Part shown: positions 9,595-17,342 of the stretch, piece by piece
How positions within the stretch are numbered: the stretch's first letter is position 1
How the letters are laid out: each line of letters begins with the position of its first letter
Assembly: GCF_021728395.1 (NCBI RefSeq)
Contig: NZ_JAKKCM010000003.1
Coordinates: 186,001-250,000, forward strand
Source of the DNA: Vibrio sp. J1-1
Lineage (GTDB): Bacteria > Pseudomonadota > Gammaproteobacteria > Enterobacterales > Vibrionaceae
Reading direction: 5' to 3'
DNA: 64,000 bases
Made by a program: the position numbers and the translations under genes
Notes under the pieces: model-generated
What the model was told of the DNA's origin: nothing
What the model saw: the letters and a program-made list of their open reading frames with translations, nothing else
Databases searched by the model: none

Positions 9595-10175
9595 AGTTGC
9601 TCCGTATGCATTGAATGTCTTAATTTTTCTACCGCAAGTCTCAAACGAGACTTAACCGTACCAAGCGGGATATCAAACAGTTCTGCCACTTGCTGATGCG
9701 GCAACTCTTCAAGGTATACCGCTTGCAAAACGTCTCTTTGATTTTTTGGCAATATCTCTAAAAATTTCACCACCTGCTCTTTCAGCATGTCTTGCTCGGG
9801 AGAGTAGTGATCGACCAAATCTGGTGGGTAATATTCAGAAGGCCAAATGTCGTCAGCATGAATGTGTAACTCTTTGCCCTTTTGCTTTCGTAGTAAGTCA
9901 AAACACAAATTGCGGATGATTGTGTATATCCACGTTGATAACGCACTCTTCTTTCCATCGTACAAGTGAGCTTTGCGCCAAACCGTGGCCATGGTCTCCT
10001 GTACCATTTCCATTGCGACTTGCTCATTCCCTACGTGCTTATAAGCGAACTGTTTTAATTTGGGAGCATAAAATTGGAACACAAAAGAAAAGGCGTCTTT
10101 ATCTCGCGCTTTGACTTTGTCCATATATGCGTTCCATTCCTGCCGTCCCAGTTTTTGTCGGCTATCACTCATCAT
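9591..10175 (-). CDS. ECF sigma factor (group 11, RpoE/ChrR type)
   Basis: This is an extracytoplasmic-function sigma factor partnered with the downstream ChrR. Region 2 runs through FSFVFQFYAPKLKQFAYKHVGNEQ and the -10 recognition segment KSALSTWIYTIIRNLCFDLLRK; region 4 ends in PHQQVAELFDIPLGTVKSRLRLAVEKLR, a helix-turn-helix that reads the -35 element. The frame is open to an ATG at 10235 inside the end of the upstream gene, but that start has no Shine-Dalgarno. The ATG at 10173-10175 is preceded by AAGG at good spacing and gives a 194-residue protein of normal ECF length, so I prefer it. A GC-rich hairpin at 10193-10212 lies just ahead of it. Confidence 0.9.
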   Translation of the reverse strand: MMSDSRQKLGRQEWNAYMDKVKARDKDAFSFVFQFYAPKLKQFAYKHVGNEQVAMEMVQETMATVWRKAHLYDGKKSALSTWIYTIIRNLCFDLLRKQKGKELHIHADDIWPSEYYPPDLVDHYSPEQDMLKEQVVKFLEILPKNQRDVLQAVYLEELPHQQVAELFDIPLGTVKSRLRLAVEKLRHSMHTEQL

Positions 10176-10218
10176 ATCGGCCTTATCGTAGGGAGGAGTC
10201 TCCCCCTCCCACTCCGTC

Positions 10219-11577
10219 CTAGTCTGTGATGTCATTAACTAACAAGTTGAAACCGCCACTATTGCCATCGTCTATCGCTACGACTTGATAGACCACACCG
10301 TTCATCAGATCCACAGGAGCTGAATCTATCGCAACGGTATTAGGGTCGCCTGCTGCCGTGACAGTGACAAAGTAGGTTCCTTCCTCAACATAAAGTCCTT
10401 TCAGACTCTCTTTGTACGTAAAATCAGAAATGGTTGGATCACTATCATCTATACCAGCGCTGGTAGTGAGGTAAATATCGACCTTTTCAGCAATTGGATT
10501 TGCCGCTGCATGAGTAATATTTAACGTCGCACTGGTTGCCACCGCTCTTCTCATATCCGCAACAACTAAAGATTCAATAGCTACCGACGGACTTACGACG
10601 CCAACCGCGTAGATGCTGTAATCCATGCCTCCTTCAACAGATAAATCGTCAACACTAAAAATGGGGGCTGTGGTGGTACCATCAACAAAAACGTCAATGT
10701 CATAGGATTTCGGAGCGAGATCCAAATACCCACGAATTTCTTTAAAGGCTAAATCTGCAAGTGGCGAGAACGGGGTACCATCTACATGTACGTCTACAAC
10801 TGGCGCACCGTCCACGACATGCCCAACCCGAACTTCAGCTTGGCTGCCCGCATCCTGAATTATAGAAGATCCCGAACCATCTAAAACGATTAATTTGACG
10901 GGAGAAGAACTACTGGAGTCACCAGTTTTAATCGCGGCAATGGTTAAGTTAGCATTCCCCGCCAGTGAAAGCGTTCCAGAATCAAACACGACATCATTCC
11001 CTACTGCTAACCTGACTTGATAATCACCAGCAGGAATATTGAGCGTGTCTGTTGCTGCTTTGTAGGCAAGGTTTGTCACAGGTATGACTGTCGATAAATC
11101 AGCCCCTGGCTCCGTAACATAAAGGTCCACCGCTGGCACACCAGAAGCAGCATGTACAACTTGAACATCTAGACTGCTTTCATCAGCCATAGATTCAGTA
11201 CTGCGTGTCACAATGAGTGGTTCAACAGGGTTTGGACTCCCATCAGCATCACCCACAACAAATATGGTGTAATTGAGACCGGAATCGAGGTCCAGCACTG
11301 TCCTTGGCACGACAGTCGCGACTTCACTGCCCGGCAACTGCACATCGACCTGAACTGAGTTACTGCCCTCACGCACCATCATGTACCCTGAGCCAACGCC
11401 ATAGTCCACGCCGGTTAGCGTTGCTTTGTCGTTAATCCAAACATTCGCCATTGGCGCATCAGATGATGCATGTACAGCCTGAAGATTGGAGTACTCTATG
11501 GTGTCGCTGTCTGAACCACACGCAGCTAGTCCCAGAGATCCTATTAAGACCAGAAACGCTTTACTTGTTAGTTTCAT
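10219..11577 (-). CDS. DUF4397 repeat lipoprotein
   Basis: This is a predicted exported lipoprotein of unknown function, cotranscribed with an ECF sigma/anti-sigma pair. The signal sequence ends in lipobox LAAC, placing the lipidated cysteine at residue 20. The mature 433 residues hold four related units, each opening with a hydrophobic-HA/HV-x5-9-V-D/N pattern: VHASSDAPMANVWIND (about 35-50), VHAASGVPAVDLYVTE (141-156), GHVVDGAPVVDVHVDG (252-267) and THAAANPIAEKVDIYL (355-370). This is the pattern of DUF4397, a beta-sandwich-like surface domain. It overlaps the upstream LON gene by 4 bases. There are no catalytic motifs, so a structural or ligand-binding envelope role is more likely than an enzyme; that is inference. 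Confidence 0.85.
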   Translation of the reverse strand: MKLTSKAFLVLIGSLGLAACGSDSDTIEYSNLQAVHASSDAPMANVWINDKATLTGVDYGVGSGYMMVREGSNSVQVDVQLPGSEVATVVPRTVLDLDSGLNYTIFVVGDADGSPNPVEPLIVTRSTESMADESSLDVQVVHAASGVPAVDLYVTEPGADLSTVIPVTNLAYKAATDTLNIPAGDYQVRLAVGNDVVFDSGTLSLAGNANLTIAAIKTGDSSSSSPVKLIVLDGSGSSIIQDAGSQAEVRVGHVVDGAPVVDVHVDGTPFSPLADLAFKEIRGYLDLAPKSYDIDVFVDGTTTAPIFSVDDLSVEGGMDYSIYAVGVVSPSVAIESLVVADMRRAVATSATLNITHAAANPIAEKVDIYLTTSAGIDDSDPTISDFTYKESLKGLYVEEGTYFVTVTAAGDPNTVAIDSAPVDLMNGVVYQVVAIDDGNSGGFNLLVNDITD

Positions 11578-12173
11578 AACCCTGCCTCTTTGTTTTTAGG
11601 GGCTTCAAGTGCTTGATGTAGAAAACGCAATGCTGGCAGACAATCCTCTGAACCAGCCAATCGATCAAATAGATGGCATTCCAAAGGCAATAGCTCAAGC
11701 CAACGCTGGGTAACCCAAGTTGGGTCATCATAAAAGCGGTGCTCATAAAGTGACCCAAGCTGAGGGAACTCCTCATAAACGTAAGCTAGCTGTTGACTTA
11801 AACAATCAAAGCTGTACAGCCCTTTTGGAACAGCCCAGTTTTCCATCCACTCAACCTCCGCATGCCTTAAACCATCGGAGTCTGCTCTAACGCGCAGTAT
11901 TTTAAAGCGCTTTTCACCAACCACTGTGATTCCTAGAAGCCCATCACTTAATGTTTCAAAATCAACAATCCGTACTAATGAGCCTATCGAAGAAACATTC
12001 CCAACTTCTCTCGGATCGCCGTCGTTACCTACCAGACAGACGCCAAAACCCTGGCTTTTCGAACTGCACTCTTTCACCATCCGTATGTACCGAGGCTCAA
12101 AAATACGCAGATTCATCTTTCCTTCAGGGAGTACAACTGAAGTAAGTGGAAATAACATAACTTCGTTCATCAA
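11574..12173 (-). CDS. LON substrate-binding domain protein
   Basis: This is a stand-alone version of the N-terminal substrate-recognition domain of Lon protease, without the ATPase or protease domains (199 residues). The family opening is clear: EVMLFPLTSVVLPEGKMNLRIFEPRYIRMVKEC. Later segments (SIGSLVRIVDFETLSDGLLGITVVGEKRFKI) match the PUA-like beta barrel. Such proteins are thought to bind proteins or act as adaptors, but the role is unproven. It is the first gene of the sigma/ChrR operon, with a good RBS (AGAGGA) and a short leader from the promoter at 12196-12224. The end overlaps the lipoprotein start by ATGA. Confidence 0.9.
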   Translation of the reverse strand: MMNEVMLFPLTSVVLPEGKMNLRIFEPRYIRMVKECSSKSQGFGVCLVGNDGDPREVGNVSSIGSLVRIVDFETLSDGLLGITVVGEKRFKILRVRADSDGLRHAEVEWMENWAVPKGLYSFDCLSQQLAYVYEEFPQLGSLYEHRFYDDPTWVTQRWLELLPLECHLFDRLAGSEDCLPALRFLHQALEAPKNKEAGL

Positions 12174-12195
12174 TAAATCCTCTTTAGTTCATCGA

Positions 12196-12224
12196 ATAGT
12201 ACGAAGCACTGTTCACTCCGATCA
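12196..12224 (-). promoter_or_regulatory. ECF11-type promoter of the LON-DUF4397-sigma-chrR operon
   Basis: On the minus strand TGATC (12220-12224), 18 bases, then TACTAT (12196-12201), with CG just before TA. This fits the TGATC-N18-TA pattern described for RpoE/ChrR-type sigma factors of Rhodobacter and relatives. It lies 23 bases before the first start codon. It implies that the operon is driven by its own sigma factor. Confidence 0.65.
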
Positions 12225-12300
12225 CTAACAGTTTCTGTTGGTTAATCGACTGGCTTAAAAAGTCACGAAAATCGCCACGCAAACGATCTAAATCACATAT

Positions 12301-12322
12301 TTATTGCAATAAAATGCAATAA
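12301..12322. promoter_or_regulatory. LuxR/OpaR/SmcR-type quorum-sensing operator
   Basis: TTATTG, ten bases, CAATAA: the outer half-sites equal those of the 22-bp consensus for the Vibrio master quorum-sensing regulators (LuxR of V. harveyi, OpaR, SmcR, HapR). It lies in a longer perfect dyad with 11-bp arms, 12298-12308 and 12315-12325. It is 30 bp upstream of the CRP site and 171 bp upstream of ompK, and also 77 bp behind the divergent sigma-operon promoter. Confidence 0.6.
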
Positions 12323-12351
12323 ATAAAAAGTTCCGTAAATAAAGACACCTT

Positions 12352-12367
12352 TGTGATATCGATCACT
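12352..12367. promoter_or_regulatory. CRP site upstream of ompK
   Basis: TGTGA-TATCGA-TCACT differs from the TGTGA-N6-TCACA consensus at one base. It is centred about 134 bp upstream of the ompK start. The E. coli relative tsx is CRP-controlled, so the same is likely here. Confidence 0.7.
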
Positions 12368-12493
12368 AAAAAGGTTTATTTTTGCACCTTTTATCACTTT
12401 CTTTTGGGATTATTATCGCTATTATTCCCGCCACTTGGAAAACGCAACATAGATTGCTTATTCTGAAATATTACAAACATAGAGAGTCCCCAT

Positions 12494-13285
12494 ATGCGTA
12501 AATCACTTTTAGCTCTTAGTCTTCTAGCAGCTACTTCAGCTCCAGTTATGGCGGCTGATTACTCTGACGGCGATATCCACAAAAACGATTACAAGTGGAT
12601 GCAGTTCAACCTGATGGGTGCATTTAACGAACTTCCAGGTTTCCCTGATGGCTCAAACCATGACTACCTAGAAATGGAATTTGGCGGTCGCTCTGGTATC
12701 TTCGATCTTTACGGTTACGTTGACGTATTCAACCTAACGTCAGATCCAGGCAGTGACAAAGCTGGCGCTGAAAAGATGTTCATGAAGTTCGCACCACGTA
12801 TGTCTCTGGACGCATTAACGGGCAAAGATCTGTCTTTCGGCCCTGTGCAAGAGCTTTACGTTGCATCTCTCATTGAGTGGGGTGGTAACTCTGGTGTAAA
12901 CAATCAGAAAATCGGTCTTGGCTCTGATGTTATGGTTCCATGGCTTGGTAAAGTAGGCGTAAACCTATACGGAACCTACAGCGGCAACGATAAAGACTGG
13001 AACGGTTACCACTTTGCAACAAACTGGTTCAAACCATTCTACTTCTTCGAAAACGGTTCATTCATTTCTTACCAAGGTTATATCGACTGGCAATTTGGTA
13101 TGAAAGATGAGTACGCAAGCTCTAGCTACGGCGGCACTATGTTCAACGGCCTATACTGGCACTCAGACCGCTTTGCAGTTGGTTACGGCCTAAAAGGTTT
13201 CAAAAACATCTACGGTATCAAAGACGGCGGTGGCGTAGACTCTACTGGTTTTGGTCACTACGTAGCGGTAACTTACAAGTTCTAA
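12494..13285 (+). CDS. ompK: outer membrane protein OmpK (Tsx family channel)
   Basis: OmpK is the Vibrio member of the nucleoside-specific Tsx channel family and the known receptor of vibriophage KVP40. The 263-residue precursor has a signal peptide ending APVMA, so the mature protein starts ADYSDGDIHKNDYKW. The rest alternates amphipathic beta strands rich in aromatic residues and ends in a phenylalanine (VAVTYKF), the usual signal for assembly by the BAM complex. It is monocistronic, with a strong terminator at 13309-13334. Upstream lie a quorum-sensing-type operator and a CRP site, so expression probably responds to cell density and carbon status. Confidence 0.95.
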   Translation: MRKSLLALSLLAATSAPVMAADYSDGDIHKNDYKWMQFNLMGAFNELPGFPDGSNHDYLEMEFGGRSGIFDLYGYVDVFNLTSDPGSDKAGAEKMFMKFAPRMSLDALTGKDLSFGPVQELYVASLIEWGGNSGVNNQKIGLGSDVMVPWLGKVGVNLYGTYSGNDKDWNGYHFATNWFKPFYFFENGSFISYQGYIDWQFGMKDEYASSSYGGTMFNGLYWHSDRFAVGYGLKGFKNIYGIKDGGGVDSTGFGHYVAVTYKF

Positions 13286-13308
13286 TAGAACCAATAAGTT
13301 TCTTCAGA

Positions 13309-13334
13309 AATGGCGCCCATTGGCGCCATTTTTT
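13309..13334 (+). terminator. terminator of ompK
   Basis: AATGGCGCC/GGCGCCATT with a 4-base loop runs into TTTTTATTT: a strong rho-independent terminator 24 bp after the stop. Confidence 0.92.
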
Positions 13335-13394
13335 ATTTGCTTTCCTTTTTCCCCTCATTATCCTTGCAGCAAACCTTTTTAATGAGAGCGTTTG

Positions 13395-14285
13395 GTGAAT
13401 ATTGTCATCTTAGGTCCCGGAGCTATCGGCTCACTTTGGGCAACAAAATTAAAGCAAGCAGGACACAATGTGTCTCTTTGGAGCACAAGTTCGGAAACCC
13501 AGCTTTCGTTGCAACTTGATGATTCAGTCGGTCACACTTTCCTAAATAATCACCTTCTTTCAGTAAAAAGCGCTGACTTGATTGTGGTGACAGTCAAAGC
13601 GTGGCAGGTCGAAGAAGCCATTTCTCCTCTGCTTGGGCATATCAACCCCGACACCATCGTGATGTTAATGCATAACGGTATGGGTACCGCACAACGCGTT
13701 TCTGAAACGCTTAAAAACAACCCGATCGTTTTAGCGACTACGACTCACGGTGCCTACAAACCTTGCAAACAAAAAGTGTTACATACAGGTCATGGCAACA
13801 CGCAGCTAGGCGGATTCAATAATTTAGGCGAGCAATGTCAGTTTTTGCAGGAAGTGATGCATCATGCCCTACCTGAAGTGAGATGGAACCCAAATATCCA
13901 TGTGGCATTGTGGACTAAACTCGCTATCAACTGTGCAATTAATCCATTAACCGCTATCCATCAATGCAAGAATGGTGCGCTCGCACAGCAGGAGTTTCAG
14001 GATACGCTGCGAAACATTACGCGCGAATTGGTTGAGGTAATGAATAAAGAAGGGATCGATACCGAGTTCGACAATTTGTTCGCGGTGATCATGCAAGTCG
14101 TCAATGCGACCGCTGAGAATTATTCTTCGATGAGACAGGATGTTTACCACCAGCGACGTACCGAAATCGACTTTATTACTGGTTATTTATTGCAAACTGC
14201 AGAGAAACACCACATCGAGACGCCTGAGAACCTCAGTCTTTACCAACGCATTAAACAGATAGAAAAAAGCTGGACAGAACAATGA
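13395..14285 (+). CDS. panE: 2-dehydropantoate 2-reductase
   Basis: PanE reduces ketopantoate to pantoate with NADPH in pantothenate and coenzyme A synthesis. The N-terminal Rossmann motif GPGAIGSLWA (about residues 7-16) binds NADPH; the stretch LWTKLAINCAINPLTAIHQCKNG (about 173-195) carries the catalytic lysine and the conserved asparagine region. I choose GTG at 13395; an in-frame TTG one codon earlier is the alternative. The length of 296 residues is normal. The stop overlaps the yajL start (ATGA). In E. coli panE and yajL are also neighbours. Confidence 0.93.
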   Translation: MNIVILGPGAIGSLWATKLKQAGHNVSLWSTSSETQLSLQLDDSVGHTFLNNHLLSVKSADLIVVTVKAWQVEEAISPLLGHINPDTIVMLMHNGMGTAQRVSETLKNNPIVLATTTHGAYKPCKQKVLHTGHGNTQLGGFNNLGEQCQFLQEVMHHALPEVRWNPNIHVALWTKLAINCAINPLTAIHQCKNGALAQQEFQDTLRNITRELVEVMNKEGIDTEFDNLFAVIMQVVNATAENYSSMRQDVYHQRRTEIDFITGYLLQTAEKHHIETPENLSLYQRIKQIEKSWTEQ

Positions 14286-14881
14286 GTGTAAAAATCTTAG
14301 TACCTATCGCTCCAGGTACCGAAGAAATGGAAGCCGTGACCATCATCGATATGATGGTTCGAGCTGGATATGACGTGACGGTAGCCAGTGCAGCATTCGA
14401 TGGGGCTTTAACGATGAAAGCTTCTCGTGGCGTCACGCTAACCGCAGATTGCAAACTGGTCGATATCGCAGATGACGAGTTTGATGTCATTGCACTACCG
14501 GGTGGTGTCGGTGGTTCGGAAGTGTTTCGCGACAGCACAGTCATGATAGAAATCCTCAAACAACATATTTATGAAGGAAAACTGGTTGCGGCTATCTGTG
14601 CAGCTCCAGCGTTGGTGCTACAACATCATGATCTTTTCCCTAACGCCCTAATGACCTGTCACCCAAGTTTCCAGTCACACATTCCTGAAGCGAACTGGCG
14701 GAGCAAACGTGTCACTATCGATATAAACCATAACGTGATCACCAGTCAGGGGCCGGGCACAGCGTTAGAATTCGCGATGGAAGTGATCATCAAGCTCTCA
14801 GGCAAAAAGCACGCATGGACCATCGCCGAGCCTATGGTGACCATCCCGACTTTGCACTATCACAAGATTGGTGAAGAATAA
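14282..14881 (+). CDS. yajL: YajL (DJ-1/ThiJ superfamily)
   Basis: YajL is a DJ-1-like cytoplasmic protein linked to oxidative-stress protection; it has been proposed as a chaperone or deglycase for glyoxal-modified proteins and nucleotides. The nucleophile elbow AAICAAPALVL (cysteine near residue 106) and the N-terminal glutamate motif PGTEEMEAV (about residues 10-18) are present, as in DJ-1. The length is 199 residues. It is translationally coupled on both sides: it overlaps the panE stop by 4 bases and its own stop overlaps csdA by one. Confidence 0.93.
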   Translation: MSVKILVPIAPGTEEMEAVTIIDMMVRAGYDVTVASAAFDGALTMKASRGVTLTADCKLVDIADDEFDVIALPGGVGGSEVFRDSTVMIEILKQHIYEGKLVAAICAAPALVLQHHDLFPNALMTCHPSFQSHIPEANWRSKRVTIDINHNVITSQGPGTALEFAMEVIIKLSGKKHAWTIAEPMVTIPTLHYHKIGEE

Positions 14882-16092
14882 TGTTTGATGTCAATGCGGT
14901 TCGTCAGCAGTTTCCCGCTTTAAAGCAGTCAATCAATGACACGCCTCTGGTTTATCTTGATAGCGCCGCAACCACCCAAAAGCCTCAATGTGTGATTGAT
15001 GTCATCAGTCACTATTACAGTGCTCAAAATGCCAATGTGCATCGTGGCAGTCACAGCTTAACCGCTAATGCAACCAGTCAGTTCGAAGCGGCTCGTGAAA
15101 CCGTCACCCGCTTTATCGGAGCTGCCAGCTCAAAAGAGATCATCTGGACACGTGGTGCCACCGAAGCGCTCAATTTAATCGCGCAAACTTATGCCCGAAG
15201 TAATTTACAAGCGGGTGATGAGATATTGATCAGCGAAATGGAGCATCACGCCAACATTGTGCCATGGCAAATTGTTGCTGAGCAGACCGGAGCTAAAGTC
15301 GTCAAGGTTCCGATGACTTCCGACTGTCAGTTTGATTTAGAGGCGTTTAAGTCGCTTCTTTCTAAGCGCTGTAAGATCGTGGCGTGTGCACAAATCACTA
15401 ACGTCACTGGCTCTCGTCAACCTATTGAAGAAATTACCACCCTGGCGCATCAGTTTGGTGCCGTTGTCGTAGTGGATGGTGCTCAAGGTATCGTGCATGA
15501 ACCACTGAACCTTACTGAACTGGATATCGATTTTTACGTTTTCTCCGGACACAAACTTTATGCCCCAGCTGGGATTGGCGTGCTTTATGGCAAACTAGCC
15601 TTACTGGAAGCGATGCCGCCATGGCATGGTGGTGGGAAAATGGTAGAGAAAGTATCGTTTGAAAAAACCACCTTTTCTGCATTACCCGGAAAGTTTGAAG
15701 CGGGCACACCGAACGTCGCTGGGGCTATCGCACTCGCAAAGGCGATTGATTGGTATCAGGGGTTTGATCATCAAGAAGTGGAAGAGCACCTGCACACTTT
15801 ACAAAACAAAGCCTATCAAGCGCTTAGTCAGCTGGATGATATTCACATTCTTGGCTACCAACCAAATGCATCGGTGCTGACATTTGTAATGGACGGCGTA
15901 CACCATCAGGACATCGCCACACTGCTCGACCAGCAAGGTATCGCAGTACGAGCCGGACACCATTGTGCCCACCCCTTAATGGACGCACTGAAAGTGAAAG
16001 GAACAGTGCGAGTCTCGTTTGGTATTTATAACACCCTAGAAGACGTTGACAGACTCATCGCCGCAGTAGAAAAAGCCGTCGACATGCTGTAA
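14881..16092 (+). CDS. csdA: cysteine desulfurase CsdA
   Basis: This class V PLP aminotransferase fold enzyme removes sulfur from cysteine to give alanine and an enzyme-bound persulfide that CsdE accepts. The PLP lysine is in FSGHKLYAPAGIGVLYG (about residue 224) and the persulfide cysteine in VRAGHHCAHPLM (about 362). The 403-residue length fits CsdA/SufS. A csdE gene at 17343-17771 favours CsdA; no suf cluster is nearby. It begins on the last base of the yajL stop. Unlike in E. coli, csdA and csdE are on opposite strands here with a diguanylate cyclase gene between them. Confidence 0.9.
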   Translation: MFDVNAVRQQFPALKQSINDTPLVYLDSAATTQKPQCVIDVISHYYSAQNANVHRGSHSLTANATSQFEAARETVTRFIGAASSKEIIWTRGATEALNLIAQTYARSNLQAGDEILISEMEHHANIVPWQIVAEQTGAKVVKVPMTSDCQFDLEAFKSLLSKRCKIVACAQITNVTGSRQPIEEITTLAHQFGAVVVVDGAQGIVHEPLNLTELDIDFYVFSGHKLYAPAGIGVLYGKLALLEAMPPWHGGGKMVEKVSFEKTTFSALPGKFEAGTPNVAGAIALAKAIDWYQGFDHQEVEEHLHTLQNKAYQALSQLDDIHILGYQPNASVLTFVMDGVHHQDIATLLDQQGIAVRAGHHCAHPLMDALKVKGTVRVSFGIYNTLEDVDRLIAAVEKAVDML

Positions 16093-16104
16093 CCCAGACC
16101 ACTC

Positions 16105-16135
16105 AATCGTAGTAACTGGTTTGGTTGCTACGATT
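16105..16135. terminator. hairpin between csdA and the diguanylate cyclase
   Basis: AATCGTAGTAAC/GTTGCTACGATT, a 12-bp stem with one wobble pair and a 7-base loop, lies 12 bp after the csdA stop and overlaps the last codons of the convergent cyclase gene. There is no T-run, so it is a weak or rho-assisted terminator at best. Confidence 0.45.
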
Positions 16136-17045
16136 CATTCTCAATCGTTATCACGCAGTTTCTACCATTTCGTTTTGCCATATAAAGTGCCTTGTCTGCC
16201 CTTGCATACAATCGCTTTGTCGATTCATAACCGGTAATATTCACCACGCCAACACTGACAGTTACCGGGATTTGAACGTTGTCAAACTCAAACTGATTTT
16301 TTTGGATTTGTGAACGAATTTCCTCGCCGATCTCGGTTGCCGACGACAATGAAACATCAGGCAAGATAATCGCAAACTCTTCCCCTCCCACTCTCGCGAA
16401 GGTTTCATCTTTCGTTAATAGATTGGAAACTAACTTCGCTAAAGTTTCTAGAACATAGTCACCGGCATCGTGACCTCGGTTATCATTGATACATTTGAAG
16501 AAATCGAGATCAAAAAATAACAAAGCGGCTTGATAACTTTGCGCTTCGCACTTAGTGATTTCTTCGGACACTTTTTCGAAGAAAACACGGCGATTATAGA
16601 TGTTTGTTAGTTCGTCGATTTGGCTTTGATGACGGAGAAGGGTTTCAACTCGATGACGGTTAGAAATATTGCGGGTAAGGATAAGAACGACTCTGCGGCC
16701 TTGATACTTTAAATCAAGAGGACATATCTTTCCCTCATAATAAAGCATTCCCTTTGGTCCAGTGCTGGCATCAATGCCCTGAACGTTGTCGGCGGACATC
16801 TTGTATTCTATCGTAATAATACTGTCTTCAGTCAGGCAGCGATTAATCTGCTTAATAAACCAATCCGCTTGTTCTTTTTCAAGCACACTGTGCAGCGTTT
16901 CACCGACCAAACTACTGCCATCATGATAGGCGTTTCTATCTATACCACCAAAAACATCAATATAGAGACCATCTTCACTCAGTATAAAAGTGGGGTCAGG
17001 TATTCCGGATAACACGACTTGCGCATGTTCCAAAGAGAATTGCAT
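16128..17045 (-). CDS. PAS-GGDEF diguanylate cyclase
   Basis: This predicted cytoplasmic diguanylate cyclase makes cyclic di-GMP from two GTP. The N-terminal part (about residues 5-125) looks like a PAS sensor: LSGIPDPTFILSEDGLYIDVFGG, later VVLILTRNISNRHRVETLL. The GGDEF domain follows with LTNIYNRRVFFEKVSEEI and the active-site GGEEF in FARVGGEEFAIILPD (about residue 240). The inhibitory I-site, normally RxxD ahead of GGEEF, reads TKDE, so product feedback through that site is probably lost. There are no membrane segments. It sits between csdA and csdE, which are adjacent in E. coli, so it looks inserted. It is monocistronic. Confidence 0.92.
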   Translation of the reverse strand: MQFSLEHAQVVLSGIPDPTFILSEDGLYIDVFGGIDRNAYHDGSSLVGETLHSVLEKEQADWFIKQINRCLTEDSIITIEYKMSADNVQGIDASTGPKGMLYYEGKICPLDLKYQGRRVVLILTRNISNRHRVETLLRHQSQIDELTNIYNRRVFFEKVSEEITKCEAQSYQAALLFFDLDFFKCINDNRGHDAGDYVLETLAKLVSNLLTKDETFARVGGEEFAIILPDVSLSSATEIGEEIRSQIQKNQFEFDNVQIPVTVSVGVVNITGYESTKRLYARADKALYMAKRNGRNCVITIENES

Positions 17046-17290
17046 AAAAAGAGGTTCCTAGTATTTGTACTAACTATGCCTATAAGTACTTCTACAACGG
17101 GAAATTAAAAACCACTTTAAGAATATATCTATCAGCTAATGCAGACAAATTGTAACTACAAATGTTGTGTATAAAACTCGACAGTGAGCAAGGAAGCGAG
17201 ATCAATAAGCAACAATAATTAAAGCCAAAATAACCGACGTAGTACGACGGCGTATATTCCTACTTCAATACATCCCCTCGATCAGATAAA

Positions 17291-17325
17291 AAAGCGCCGA
17301 GTAACTTTCGCTACTCAGCGCCTTT
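17291..17325 (-). terminator. terminator of csdE
   Basis: On the minus strand GGCGC, a mismatch, GAGTA and their complements form an imperfect hairpin followed by TTTTTTATC. It lies just beyond the csdE stop. The rest of the gap 17046-17290 shows no gene. Confidence 0.75.
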
Positions 17326-17342
17326 CGGAACCAACCAAACCT

